A DNA stretch of 64,000 nt. It comes from Patagioenas fasciata. Taxonomy: Eukaryota; Chordata; Aves; Columbiformes; Columbidae. A model generated the notes under the pieces. It had not been told where the DNA came from, did not search any database, and saw only the letters and a list, made by a program, of their open reading frames with translations. Positions 1 through 14,800 of this stretch are shown one piece after another. Position numbers and translations under genes: made by a program. Every line of letters starts with the position of its first letter. Positions within the stretch are counted from its first letter, which is position 1. Location of the stretch: positions 49,189,001 to 49,253,000 of the forward strand of contig NC_092524.1 of assembly GCF_037038585.1 (NCBI RefSeq), given 5' to 3'.

Positions 1-3000
1 AGCTGATGTGGTCCCCAGTGAAAACAAGTTTGACACTCCTGTTTTAAATAGTATTTCTTTGTAAATCATTCAGGCCATATTAAATGAAAGGATTTCAGAA
101 CTCTGTCCAAACCCTACCCTCCTTCCAGTAATGTTATTTGAGAAGTATCTTTGAGAAATAAAAGAGGACAGAAAAGTACTTTAATAGAACTTTACATCCA
201 CACAACGATCACCACAAGATTGAGGCCAGTGACAGTGCTAAGAGCCCATTTAAGTGATAATTCAAATCACAACGGACAAGAAAAAGAATAACAAAGTAAA
301 AAGCTGCTCTTAAAATTGTGTAGAAACACGCTTCATCCAAATACCAATTGCAGCAAAATATTCAGTTATTTACTTTGTTACCATTAAGGTATGCAAAAGT
401 ACACAAAGCAATTCAAGTACCTTCTTTCTAACATACAGCAACTCAAGGTACAGAGGCACACATTATGCCTTAGAAACACTTATATGTTATAAAGAGTATT
501 TCTTTATACATTCCTCAGTACATACTGTCCACACACACTTCAAGCTCTCAGATGGAAAGCTCTCCTAATCAGTATCTGAATCAGAATCATACGATAGTTT
601 GGGTTGGAAGGGACCTCAAGATCATCTAGTCCAACCCCCCTGCAATGAGCAGGGACATCTTCAACTAGATCAGGTTGCTTAGAGCCCGATCTAGCCTGGT
701 CTTGAACATTTCCAGGGATGGGGCATCGATCACCTCTCTGGGGAACCTGTGCCACTGTTCCACCACCCTTATTGTAAAAACTTTCTTCCTCATGTCTGGC
801 CTGAATCTCCCCCCTTTAGTTTAAAACCATTACTCCTTGTACTGTCACAACAGATCCAGCTAAAAAGTCTGTCCCCATCTTTCTTATAGGTCCCTTTTAA
901 GTACTCAAAGGTCACAATAAGGTCTCTCTCCCTGAAGCCTTCTCTTCTCCAGGCTGAACAATCTCAACTCTCTCAGTCTGTCCTCAAAGGAGAGGTGTTC
1001 CAGTCCTCTCATCATCTTTGTGGGCTCCTCTGGACCCTCTCCAACAGGCCCATGTCTTTCCTGAACTGAAGGCTCCAGAGCTGGATGCAGTACTCCAGGT
1101 GGGATCTCACCAGAGCAGAGGGGCAGAAACACCTCTCACAACCTGCTGGCCACACTCCTTTTGATGCAGCCCAAGATACAACTGGCTTTCTGGGCTGCAA
1201 GTGTACGTTGTCAGCTCATATCCAATCTTTCATTCACCAGTAAGCCCAAGTCCTTCTCAGGAGGGCTGCTCTCAGTCCCTTCATCTCCCAGCCTGTACTG
1301 ATATCAGGGGTTGCCCCAACCCAGGCGCAGGACCTTGCACTTGGCCTTGTTGAACCTCATGAGGTTTACATGGGCCCACTTCTCGAGCTTGTCCAGGTCC
1401 CTTTGATGGCATCCCATCCCTCAGGCACGCCAACTGTACCACTCATCTTGGTGTCATCTGCAAACTTGCTGAAGGTGCACTTGATCTCACTGTCTATGTC
1501 ATTGGTGAAGACATGAAACAGTACTAGTCCCAGTACAGACCCCTGGGGGACACACTTGTTACTGGTGTCTATACAGACATTGTGCCATTGACCACTACTC
1601 TCAGGGTGCAACCACCCAGCCAGTTCCTCATCTGCAGGAGGCATGTCTACCCTCCTCTCTCCTTCAACATAGTGTTTGTATAAATGGAGGACCATGCCCT
1701 CACAGTCCTCAATCCCAAAGATATAAAAAGAAAGGTGCAACAGAAGATGACAAGCAACAGAAGACAAGGGGAAACCAGGCAAATGGCTATCACTTCTCAA
1801 AGAAATTCAGGTTAGCAATAAGCAATGCTGCTCTTAAGGGAGTGCCCATATACATATTTACACAGGTGAATCCAAGCCCCCCACTCCAAATGGAGTAGGG
1901 ACCAAAAAATTCCAAGACCAACACTATCCAGATTAGTATTATTACTGCAGATAAGTGTCACTAAACAAAATTTGAAAAATAAAACCTAAATTGCTACTGT
2001 CATCTCCAAGCACAGATATTCATTAAAGTTTACTGGCTCAGGTTTATGCCTAAATGTAGTGCTTCACCAGTGGAGGACATCTCATTCACTGGAAAGCAGC
2101 TCAGCTGCTTCATCTGATATAGCTGATAGTTCAGACCAATTTTAAGCTATCACAAGAAGAACAGGGGATTAAAAAGCGAAACTGCAGAAAAAGGCAACTA
2201 ACCTCTCCCTTATGTTGATTGTGTTCATAAAGAGTAGTTTCATCTACAACGTCCCTTAAGAACCTTTGAGTGAGTACACACTTATATGGATGTAGTGAAT
2301 GCAGAGATCCACCTTGTTCAGTAGCCAGTCCTCAGCATCATTCTGTATATCCCATGAGAGATCAAAGGAGTGCACTGATGAGACTGTTGCAGACTTGAGA
2401 ATAGCATCTGTAATAGCCGAGTATCAAAGCAGCATGAAAGAAGATATTTCACAATAAGGGAAAAAAAAACAGTAATGTCATATATTGTGTTAAGAAGCTG
2501 CTGTTTTTAATATACAATGTAGTCACACATGAGCTGTAAGGCAGTGAAGATATAAATAAGCTTCCACACTGGAGTCTGAGAATCTTTATTCTTTAAAATC
2601 CTCTCACCTATCAAGCAACTCTTATGGCAAATGTTACCGTCACATGATGTGTGACCAGTAAGAAGAAAGTTAAATAATATCAGGTATTTTGCACAAAATC
2701 TAATTATTCTCATCAGGAGTTTTATTATTTTCTTTTTTCTTTTTTTTTTTTTAATAATTATCTTGTAGGTTTTGCTGAAATTGCCTACTTAAAAAATAGA
2801 ATTTTTTTTTAAATCATTAAAAATGGTGGAAACTACTGAGTTTTTCTAACAGTTTTGCTCAGAGATGTTTAAAGCCAAATTTAATTTTGCCTATTGTACA
2901 GAAAAAAAAGATACATTAGCAAAATACAATTACACTGGTGCAAGTAATAAGCAAATAGACAGGAAGCCAACTGCTACTCAGCTTGAAAATACATTGTTGA

Positions 3001-5755
3001 ATAACTATCTTTTTAAACTACTCATATTCAAATAATTTAGATATTTCATAGTCATAAATTACATTAGTCATTCTACTTGGTTTGCCATACTGAGTCTACT
3101 CATCTGTAAGAGCACATGCAAAGAAAAAAAATTTGAAAAATTAAAAACCAGAAGCTCAAAAGCTTAAATCTGCTACACTCAATGCTCAGACAGTTTTGGT
3201 GTTGGAATTCTTTCCTGTTTGTTTTTAATTTGAAATTAGATCAGTTCTAAACTTTTTGCCCTCTTAGACATTCTCATATTCCTATTTCTTCTGTTGTTTA
3301 TATTCCATAACAAAGTAATTATCTTCACAAAGCTTTCCCACAGAGCCACCTCTCAGTACGATAGTACAGAGAGAGGCAGCATGTACAGGATCCAGAGTAC
3401 TTTGCTCTCAAAAACAAGCGTTTTTCACAAGGTAGTCCAATTGGCCAATGTGAGAGCTAAATATCTCAGCCAACTGTTCAAGACACTTTGAACAATTCCT
3501 GATAAATACAAACACCATCCAGAAGTGAGACCATTTTCTACCTAGAGAAGGACAAATTTACATGAATGTTCATTGTGTAAGGAAGATGGGACAGCTGGAC
3601 GGAAGCCTGTAGTAAGGGTCTGAGATATAAGGGCCTTAGCAATATTGGAGTCTGAAGACAGTTGGTATGTAGGAAGTTGCAACTCTGCCACAAAGATCTT
3701 CTCCAAGCTGCTGAAATAGCTATGTGAGAAGATGCAGCAAGAAAAGGACGTACTGTTTGTTACTACTGGGAGCGTAATGTGTTTCAAGAGCAATTGATAC
3801 TGTCTCCATATTCCTCTGTAATCTATGAAAGAAAGACTGACTAATACCTATTGAAAAAAGTTCCTTCCTACACTTGTCATCTGATGCCACCATGTTCTAT
3901 TTTGCATGTTAAAGGTTAAGCTCCTGAAAAATCCACAATTAATTGCAACAGGAATAATCTATTTTATTAGGATTCCCAAATACAGTGACAAAAGTCCAGT
4001 CCAAGAAACACAGAGTCATGACACAGATCAGACACTCAGAAGGATGATTTGGAGATACAAGCCCCTGCTTGAGAGAGTGAAGATAACCACCAAGAGTGTG
4101 GTTCTCCCCCAAGTAGCAGCAGCTATGAATGTAGAGCATGTGGAGGAAGCCTGCTCCAGTTGGGATTGGTTTTGAATCTTGGCTTGGGCAAATTCCTAGT
4201 AGTAAAAGTTTACCAAGTGACTAATAGGTGTTGAGCTTTCCTGCAAGCTAAGAATGAGGATGATACACCACTGTTCAAAACTTGGATGTAAAAAAAAAAT
4301 ATTTTTTTTAAATCTTTTAAGCAGAAAGGAGCTCCTTTGGAAAAATAATTTACAAAAATATGCATGGAACAAAACAGAATTTGCAGGAGAAAGGATTAAA
4401 ATGTCTTCATCTGCAGTGGGAGAGCTTAGGGGAATGGAAGGTCAGGGATGTACTTAATATTTCAAATTCATTTTGCATAAAATTCGAAAGATGAGCTACT
4501 AGGAAAAAAAGTATCCAGTTTGAGGGCTCATTGTTGCATAGCCAGTCATATTTTAATTTATTCACTTGAATTCAAGTTTTCCTGCTAAACGATGGTAGTG
4601 TCGATGTACCTTTACAGATACATGTCATTATCCCCTTAAAAAGATAAAAAAATATTGTTCCAATCTACAGATAACACTATGAAATGACACCAACTCATTT
4701 CATTAAGCATCCCTCTACTGGACTGAAGGCACAACCAAAGCATCTAGAAATGGATGTAGGCATATTAAAGAGCAATGAAAATTTTAATAACGTGCACTAG
4801 TTCTTTTCAGCTACTAAGACATCAATAGGGGCAAAAAAACGAAATAGTAACTCTTTCTGAATTCAAGCAGAAGCACTACAAGAACTTTGGTAAGCATTAC
4901 TTTTTATCTATACCAAAGAGCATCTTATCTTCTTAAATATGACCTATTTGAAGAATCTCTAGCCTTACATGAAATATAAAGCATCAATCTAAATTAAGGT
5001 TCCTCAAGACTACTGCATAGTATCAAACAATTGCCTTCCAAAAAGCATGCATACTGTTGTTAATATTAAAGTGAAAAACAAGGAATTGCACATTTCTTCT
5101 ATTCTATTGCATACAGAGATAATCATATCCTAAGGAGAGTGAAATAAAAGTTACACAATGCTAAGACACAGATTTTTCCAAATAGCAGTAAAATAAGGAA
5201 CAGCGAGGTGTATTTTTCCTACATTTCCTAAAACAAGCAGAAAAAAAGCTACTGTCTCCAATTTTAATCCATAATCTAAACATCTGTATTTGTCTCCTAA
5301 AGAATATTTTATACTTCATCAGACACTGTTGAATGAAAGTGTTTGAAAAGCAATGAAAAGCTGTGTGACCACTACAGTGCATTTGATTGCTTTTTGAAAT
5401 AAATTAAACTGCTCGCTGCAAGCAAACTTTATATTTTAGAAACGAAAGTGTTTTAATTGAGGCAACCCAGCTAATGACTTGCTATTTTTTGTTTGGGGTT
5501 TGAGGGAGGGCATAGGCAGTGGGTTCCTCTATAGAATGTTTGTGCCAGTTACCAAAGAAGTCTAAACATAGACAAGACAGTATCACGAAGAACAGAGACT
5601 ATAGTTCTTATCATCTGGTTGAAACAAGCATAGCTGGACTGATACAGTTAAACGAATAGATACAAGTTTTTTTGACAGTTTGACAGGTACAGGCTCACAA
5701 ATGCAGCATGTTCCTAACTTAATCCAGAATACACAGGAAGTTTTCATTTGCATAC
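1..5755. other. CEP128 intronic DNA, no exon recognised
   Basis: AT-rich DNA with a CR1 fragment at 581-1625 and a T-rich tract near 2730-2750. I looked on the minus strand for continuation of the CEP128 coiled coil and saw none. Small open frames here have no recognisable similarity. Confidence 0.6.
581..1625 (-). repeat. CR1 LINE fragment with reverse-transcriptase remnant
   Basis: Read on the minus strand, the element ends near 581 with the typical CR1 3' end (GGTTGGACTAGATGATCTT-like, then ATTCT/ATGATTC). Going upstream there are the conserved CR1 3' ORF2 segments: the tail around 905-1130 that encodes [14 protein letters not shown], and RT motifs CVPQGSVLG and FADDT at about 1450-1560. 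The upstream 5' part is truncated. Frameshifts and stops show it is dead. Confidence 0.9.
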
Positions 5756-5872
5756 CTCTTGTAATTGAAGAGACATATGTCCCAGCTGATCCTGGCGCTT
5801 CTCTACAAGCTGTCTTTCAGTGCGCATTTCTTGTTCTATCTCCTGAAGTCTTCTCTCTACACGTTCCGATAC
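5756..5872 (-). CDS. CEP128: CEP128 coding exon, [14 protein letters not shown] segment (last one seen in window)
   Basis: This 117-bp exon (39 codons, phase 0 to 0) has acceptor TTTTCCTTTTGAAG and donor AAGAG followed by GTATGC. It reads [20 protein letters not shown] and then a second stretch ending in MSLQLQE, one of the best conserved coiled-coil parts of CEP128. The next exons are not visible and are probably left of the window. Confidence 0.93.
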
Positions 5873-8800
5873 CTTCAAAAGGAAAAAACCACCCTGTGGA
5901 AAATTAGTGCGTCTTTTACCACATATTAAGATAACAATGGCAAAAAATGTAAATATAGCACGGGGCAGAAAGCAGAACACAACTTTTATCAAGATTTAGA
6001 ATGTTATAGAAAATAACTAGTGTTATAGCAGTGAGTACTCCAGAAGTACTTAAGGAGGGAACTGATCTGCTATCTTGCTAGCAATATCTTCCTTTAGGCT
6101 TACGCATATTTTTCTCTACTGTGGTGGCTCTACTCCAGTGCCAAATATCTCAATATCAAGCTTGGTGCAGCTTAATCTGAAGCTGCAATACAAAAATCTG
6201 CATTTCTCTACTACAGGCCTGATTAAACTCTGGAGAGTCACCTCTTTCACATCTCCAGTTCGTAAAACAGACCAAGGTTTGCCTCTTTCATACTCCAAAC
6301 TCTGTGAGCGAAAAGTAGTAAACAAGAGCTAAGTACATGAGAATTAATGTAATAACACAAAATAATTACATCATTTTAAGACTTTTTCTCAGTATTTTAT
6401 GAATCTATGTATGAACTAACATAAATAACACTAGTTACTTGTAAAAGCAAACTGGATTATAAACACAATAATTCAACCTTAAATTACAATACCACAACTA
6501 CTTTATTTTTGCTTTTCAAGCCACTAGTAGACAGCACCCTCTCGTGGGCAGCAGATTAAATTTATATTGTTAAAGTTGAAGATTAGCAGGGAAAATAATT
6601 ACGCAGTATTTCCTCTCTGCCTTAAAACTAATTTTTTTAAGCAATTACTAGAAAGCAATGTATCTATTACCGAATGGTATTTAGATAAAAAGAGAAATAC
6701 TTAAAATACCATTCAATTACTAGTTTCTGATATATGTGGAGGGGAACAAGTTTCCCTATGTACTTTTACCAGTAAGCATGCTTCTACTACCACTAGGTAT
6801 ACACACAGACAGAAAATTTTAACAGGAACACCACAGTTGTGTAGTAACAGAAACACAATTAAGATTACATTAATATATTCCGGGCTTCACAAGTACCTCA
6901 GGTTTAAAGAATGAAACAGCCTTTTGCTTTAAAACAGAATACATCACTTCGAAAATATTTCTTATTTGCACAGCCAGAATAGTCAGTTTACAATTTGCCA
7001 TTTTGTATTTTCTCTTAAAACCATCAGGAGTTGCTCAGAAAACATACTACATCAAACCACGCTCTTTCATGCAAGTTATGAATACTTTGCAGTCATAAAC
7101 CAGAGTAATCAATTACTAAAAGTAATGACACAGGTCTAAGTTACCGCATGCACCACAGATGACATGACGTAAGGCAGCACTAAGCAAGCTTCAGATTCCT
7201 GCATATTTCAGATTTCACTGCAAATTATCACTAATGTAGAATGAGTAAGAAAGTAACTTTTTCCTCACAACAAGATACAGCAATTTGCCTTCCCTCTGAC
7301 TTCTTTCAGCTCCTCCAGAAAACAACTGTTATCTCTAACAAGGTACTGAAAAGGATGCCTTCATTATATTTTTCAGGTGCACAGAAATTTCAGTTAGACA
7401 TAATCCTCTTAAAAAAAAAAAAAAAAAACACAAGCTATTTATAGCTTATTGGGAAAAAAAAAAAAAAAACAACTACTTTCTATCAAGATATTTCCTTGCT
7501 GGATTTTACACCTATTAACATCGTTCTAAGCCACATCCAAGACTGGATAGTTGATTTCAGTCCTGTTTTCCAACATATTTGAAGTACATCTGTCTATGCA
7601 AAAAGCATCTCTATATTGCATCATCTAGACTATTAACAAAAACTTCAGAGAAAAAAACAGATCAAGAATAACTACACAAAATTCACTTCACTAACTTCTC
7701 TAATTTTAACCGTGAACAGTTTACTAGCTACACAGGTATCTGGACAGTTGTGTGTTTATTCTAGCCTATACTCAGTTTTACCTTATTTTAGTGAAAACCT
7801 TATTAGAACAATATATGAAATCCTGTCAAAAAAAAAAGCTCAAAACTTGCATTAAGATATAGAAAGCTATTGCTTCATCCTTGTTAATTCCTTCTACAAT
7901 ATAAGTGCAATTTTTCTTACAAATCTGTGTTGTCTGCTACCTAAGTTTCTGTTTGCTCTTGAAAATTTACAAATCAAGTTCTGGAAAAATAATCAATCTA
8001 TTTTCTCCTTTTTCAAGATTTGCCCTTTTTTTAATATTCCAAATACATTTTTCCAACTCACTCCCACAGTTGTCTATCAATACTCCAAAACAGCCTTTAG
8101 TGGTTTTGAGATAATTTCAGAGTTATTTAAGTTTCTTGGCAAATCAACACCAGGTTATTAAAAAAATATTTTACACACCTTCGTTTCTCCTCCAGTAATT
8201 TATGCTGAGGTCTTACAGCCCCATTACTGTCACTAACTTACAGCTTGCCAACAAATATCAATGTTAAAATGGTGTTAAACAGGAATCAACTTTCTTGGTA
8301 CACTGTGTCAATAGTGTCCCCTCTTGTGCAAAGAACAAACCAATTGCTTCAGTCTCCCTGGGAAATGGTGATGGATTTACAAGTGAATCATCATCACTCT
8401 TGATGCCTCTTAGTTGGTACATCCTATTATCTAACACCACGGCCTTTCTACTCTCGTACATTCACACTATTTTTTATGACTGTTATCATTAATCTAATTT
8501 AGTTTCCACTTTCTGCGCTCTCTTTGTGTCTGAAGTAAATGCAGAGCTTCTAATGCAGCCAAATAGATACACGGCTATATTTCTTACACTTCGTTGTCAA
8601 CTTCTCCTTTTTAAAGAGGATTTGCATAGAACATGCTTGAATATTTGCCCACCTCATTTCCTCCAAAGACCGAAGATTTTTCTGCATGTAATCAGTTATT
8701 TAGCAAATTTAAATTTGCAACCTCACAAACTACTCCAAACATGTAAGAAATAACAAAAGACATAGCAAACAAAGAACAAACCTTAGACTATGAGCAATAA

Positions 8801-11800
8801 CTTTTTCCATCAATTTTTTGTTGATTTTTTTTTATTTTTAAGACAGAACTTGGCACACAGCTCTAATTAAAGATGTTTAAGAATAAAGGAACATATACCA
8901 CATTAGTTAAGATTTCTTCAGAAGGAAAAGTATTTTCTGCTGGACAAAATGCTTACTATGAAGCATTAAATTAGCATTAATCCTGACAAAAGAGGATTAA
9001 ACAAAGGCAGCCTCATAAACACTACTTTTAGCCTACTTTATAAAGAACAATATTTAGGAGATTACAGTCTTTCATTTGTGTTTCTCGTTCCCTAGTTTCC
9101 CCAAAACTCAGTCAAAACTGGACAATAGATTCAAACATTCAGTGGTACAGAGCTCTCAAGTATATTTAGACTTTGTGATACATTTCAGGAAAATAAGAAC
9201 CTAGGTAGAGGTGAGATCTCAAGGAGACCTCAGCCTTTATTCCTTTGTTTTGGCTGTCAGCAAAGTACACGCATTTTGTCTAAAATTAAGTATTAGCCTA
9301 TTTAGCATTGTAAAGAAATATTAGGTTGGAAGAAAATAAAGCTAGCATTGAATTCAGAATGATGCAAAGAAAGTATCATGGGACTCCAGAGGTGTATCAT
9401 GGGACTCCGGAGGTGTATCATGGTAAGAAAGCATAATATGTGAAGAGTGAAGTTCTTATACAAGGATTTAGATACAAAACAAGTTTTTGTGGGGTGACAC
9501 AGACCCAAAAGTGTTCAAGTTGTAAGGGGGGGAGACAGGGAAAACAAGGCAAAGAGCATGCAAGTCCATAACAAACTAGGCTTTATTATGTTGTACCTTG
9601 CACCAGTGCAAAATAACAAAATACCATCACTTGTGGCTTCCATCTGGAAAAGCTGCTGTGTCACATTCATGTCCCAGCAGTGTTTAGCAATAAGACTTCC
9701 TGGAACACAGTAAACTTTCCTTCTCCTTTTTGGAAAATTTAGTATCACACTATCATAAACTGGGTCACTTAACACCACATTTTACAAATTAATTGCCATT
9801 GATGACATTTACGGCATAAGGTTTAAGAATGTATACAATTTTACAACACCTTTGTCACTTTTTTTTTTTAAGCCTGCCTTACTGCATTTTTATATTTAAC
9901 TGCTGAAGTTTACTTATTTCTATCACTTGGCAATACCTTTTGGAGGGACTCCTTTTTACCTTCTATAGTTACATCAGCTATCTTTCGATCTCTTTCATAT
10001 CTTCTAATGCATTTATTTCAAATCACTACTGCAGTGTATTCAGATCACTTCTACATTGTCTGAAAATCTTCTTGGGCTGCATCAAAAGGAACGTGGCCAG
10101 CAGGTCGAGGGAGGTGTTTCTGCCCCCCTGCTCTGCTCTAGTGAGACCCCACCTGGAGTCCTGCATCCAGTTCTGGTAGTACAGGAAAGACATGGACCTG
10201 TTGGAGATGGTCTAGAGGAGCCCACAAAAACGATCAGAGGGATGGAAGAGCTCTCCTATGCAGACAGGCTGAGAGAGTTGGGGTTGTTCAGAGAAGGCTT
10301 CAGGGAGACCTCATTGCAGCCTTTCAGTCCTTAAAAGGGTCCTATAAGAAGGACATGGACTTTTATCAGGGTCTGTTAAAACAGGACAAGGAGTAATAGT
10401 TTTAAACTAAGATGGGGAGATTCAGGTCAGACATGAAGAAGAAATTTTCTACAGTGAGGGTGGTGGAACACTGGCACGTTGCCCAGAGAGATGGTAGATG
10501 CCCCATCCCTGGAAACATTAAAGGTCAGGCTGGACAGGGCTCTGAGCAACCTGATCTAGTTGAAGATGTCCCTGCTCATTGCAGGGGGGTTGGACTAGAT
10601 GACGTTTAAAGGCCCCTTCCAACCCAAACTATTCTATGATTTTACCGTCTTCATTCTCCAACAGTTTTCTAAGAAGCTGTTTTATTTTTGTGCAACTCTC
10701 TTTTAGAAACCAAACATTATTCTAAGAGGTTTAACTTTTTTCTCCAGTAGGGATGCCAAATCTAAGTTAGTTTTGGTAACTGTTAAAAGATTAATATTTC
10801 ACATATTAAAAGCCATGCACAGGACTCTTGTTTATAACAAATAACTGTTTGGGTTTTGTTTGGTTTTCTTCTGGAATATTTTGGTTTATTTGCTCCACAA
10901 AGCAGTTAATGCACCACTTAAAAATGTAGTTCCCCCAACATAACAATCTACCCAGTCTACAGTGCTGGAGACATTAGCTCCCACAAGAATTACGCTCCCT
11001 GTTTTTGTAGCCTCTCTGACCTACCTTAGTTTGCCACAGAGCCTGTGACACATAACAATAAGGATAAAAAAAATTAGAAGCACTTCAGTGTTAACTCATT
11101 AATTAGTACATGCAGAAGAAACTCCAAAACTCGCTTCTCTTCCTTTGTCCCAAATGACCCTGATTCAGGACAACATTTCTACCACAAGGGTATGTATCTT
11201 GTCCTCTGGATCTTATCCAAAGCCTTAGTGTAGACAAGTGATGCACTGAAGAAGAGCAAAAAGAACATGGAGGTTCCACATAATGACATGAAATGCTAAT
11301 ACTACATTATTGCATTCACAACATATTAGAATGTGATTTCAAAGATGCATTTTTAGCAACACAGACTACCTGAATGATAATCATGATATTAAGAGCTGTG
11401 TCTCTGCATCAGGCTTTCAGGTAGCCGCAAAACCTATGAAAATAGATTAGGCTATTGAAAAGTTCCCCCATCACCAATTAAGCACAAAGAACAGAATGTC
11501 CGGTTTAAAAACCAAGGTGACATTTTAGTCATGCAGCTAAATATAATCTCTTGGAAGATGCTGGATGCTTCATCTACAAAAAGCAGCATTCTGCTTCTTT
11601 AATTTCTCTCCTGTTTTTCAGCTTTCCACTGTTTTTTTTCTAGTGCACAAGTTCTACTAACTGAAATCTATTTCAACAGATTCTTGTTGCCTTTCTTGTT
11701 ATAACCTACTTCATCAGCGATGCAAACTTGAAACAGAAGTATTAAAATCATAAAAACAAACTTCTTTCATAACGTCACTTTAAATATTGTTAGATTTTTC

Positions 11801-14800
11801 CCTCATGGCAAATGATAATGTGTGATATCCACTTTACAAGTCACCTGTGGAGTGCCAAAAATCCCTGCATCAGATCTTCTGAGGGACGGTTCCTTCTCTG
11901 ACAATAATCCTGGCTCTTGGGGATACCATAACCACGTTAACCCCATGCAAGAGCCATTTCACTTGACACTGTCATCTTTTTCAACAGACACAGCCTACGC
12001 TGACCTTCTAATGGCACCATCTCAATTAAACCATCTAAGTTGAACAAATCTCTGCTTCAATGCAGTTGCTTTTTATGCATAATGATCAGCTTCCTGTGCT
12101 ATTTGGGATGTGCTTCTGTACCAGGAGATTACAACAAAATATCCAAAAGGGTTACCTTATATAACCGTAAAGTAAGTAAATATTGTCTCAATTATTTATA
12201 GGTCTGTGTGGACATTACTCTAGCAAACATCTGAACTCTTTCAAGAAAAGATGAATCTCGCAATATGTCTAGACAAGATAGGAGATTTTGATACAGAATC
12301 ATAGAATCTGCAGTCTTTATACCAAAACTGCACCTGGATTCTCAAGTACAAGGCCTTGGAGAGTGCTTGATTTTAAATAGGCATCCACCTATGCCTGTGT
12401 CACCACCTCAGATGCCCTCTGGTTTTTGTACTGGGGTGGAAAAGCCTCCCTTTAAGGGTAAAATTAACGTGCATTGATTGTGTTGTGTGGCTCTTACAAA
12501 AGTTTTCCGATTCAGCATCAAAAAGACTCTAAGAATCATAACCTCTAATAAAAATAAAATCTGATCTAGTGACTCAGAACGACTATAGTGAGTAGACCTT
12601 TATCACTACACATCTACATACAAGCAATTTTCAAACAATACTAAACAGTACAGCTGTGAGACTTTAGATATGTGTGCCTACAGAAATGAAGACTTATGGA
12701 TACTGAACTGAAAACCATGAGTTCTACCATGAACTCATCCTGTCAAATTGTCAAGATTTCAAGTGGACAATCTAACACCAAGAATCATACAGTCGAACAC
12801 AAATAAAACGATGGCAATGTTGGAGGTGATAAACAAACACTCCAAAGTAAAGTGATAAAGATATGAAAATTAGGGATGAAAAAGCAGCTAGATTAAAAAC
12901 AAACAAACAAAAAAGCACCAAAACAAAACAAACAAAAAAGTACAAAGCAGCCAACAACAAAAAAAAACAAACATACCAACCAAAACATCCCAAATATAGA
13001 CACAAAACAACCAAAAAAAACTACGCCGCAACAAAAGTGGCAGCTCCTCTCTCAATATGTACTCTATCTGAAGAACTCCTTGCTATATGACAAGTAAGAT
13101 GATAAGGATATGCAAGTTATAACAAACACTGAACAAGTTCCAGGAAAAAAAAAATAAATCCACAGAGGCATTATTAAGTACAGCAAATACAGAAATCAAT
13201 TCCAAACGATGAAGCTACCAAGTCACAAGTGATTATACTAGCTTTGTGCAGAATTCTCATTAGATGCCTTTCTATTCTAACATCGTCCACTAAACATTTG
13301 CTTTTTGACCATTCATCATATACGGTTAGGTCTTTCCTAACTACATATTCCTCCTGCAAATTGAACCCCAGCAATTTTCTCAACTTTTCAAGGAAGTCTT
13401 TGAATGAGTGGCCTTTTTTTGGTTTTTTTTCCCCCTTTTCGTTTTTTCCTCTCCTCTTTCCAATCATCTCTCCATTTGGTCAACATTCTTCCTAATGATA
13501 AGCAGCAATGAGCAGAATACTCCAGCTTCAATCTTTCTAGTCCCACACATGAAAACCACCTCACTGCAGCTTACTGTTGTGTTTGTGTCTTCACTAAAAG
13601 AATGTCGTTAAACACTTCAGCTTTCATAGCTTTTTGGATGATAATGTTCCCTCCCAAATAAGAGGCTTAGTCTTCTGGTATTCTCCTTACCATTAATAAA
13701 CTACAGAAGGCTTCCTTGTTATACTTCACATCTCTCATTTTTGCTTCTCTCAGGTCAAAAGTTATAACATTTTATTTTGAATCTTGAAATCCTACTATAG
13801 TAGGTCACAAAGAGCTAGTTACTTCTTTCATTATTGAAAAAAAAGTGCCATCATTCCAAAGGACTGAGGAAGAAGGCTTGTTTCTCTCATTTAAAGACAT
13901 TAAACAACTGTAATGTAGCCAGCCATAGCAGCTACTTTCTTGAGGACCATCTTGGTTAAAACTTACTGAGTTTGCTAATTTCCTGGTATATGAAAGAGAA
14001 AAAAAGATACTGAGAAGTAGGCCAGAACAAGAAAAACCCAGAGTTTTAGAAGTATCAAGAATTCATTACCATGGAAAGTTATTTTATCCTACCAAGCTAT
14101 CAGGGAAAAGAGTTAACATTCTAACAAAGACAGCCTGTTATATTTTTCTCAGAAGGTTGACAAGGCAAGTCTTCCTCCAATTACGGTTTCTTCCATATGA
14201 AGTATGTAACTGGTACTGATATAGTCTCTTGAATCCCTGTCCAACTTCATCTACAGTCAGGAACTTACACCAGTACAATTGTTAAGTCCTGGTGCCGACA
14301 AGCAGCCTGTACCAACAATATTATGATCAGCAACAAACTTCCCTAAAGCTCTTTACAGAGCATTTAGTACCAATTCATGCAACTTTAGAGCAAGATGAAT
14401 CACACCTATGCAAAAATAAGGACAAACAACACTTGTTTCTGATACCACATTAATACTTAAATAAAGCATACACTCAAGTCTTATGCATCAAGAACCTACA
14501 GTATTGTCACCACCACCACTATAATGTCTGACTTGCATCTCAGTAGCAGATCTCTTTCATATTTAGGTGATACAGAATGCAGTTAGTCTGCCTCCAGCAG
14601 ATACAGGAGGCAAAAAAGAAGGGACTGTCATGGCTGTCCTGCCTCCTTTGTTAAGCTTGTCACAAAGCCTTCAGAGAAGAGTGCAGCCCAAAGAGACTCT
14701 TCCCATTATGCTACACAGATGATTAGAATTGTAAAGGACGGGGCGGCGAGGGGGAAGAGGAAATAATATTCATCATCACCACACCATGGGAAAGCCTGTA

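Noticed and set aside
12863-13090. Lysine-rich plus-strand frame
   Set aside because: Translation of the CAAA/A-rich simple repeat.
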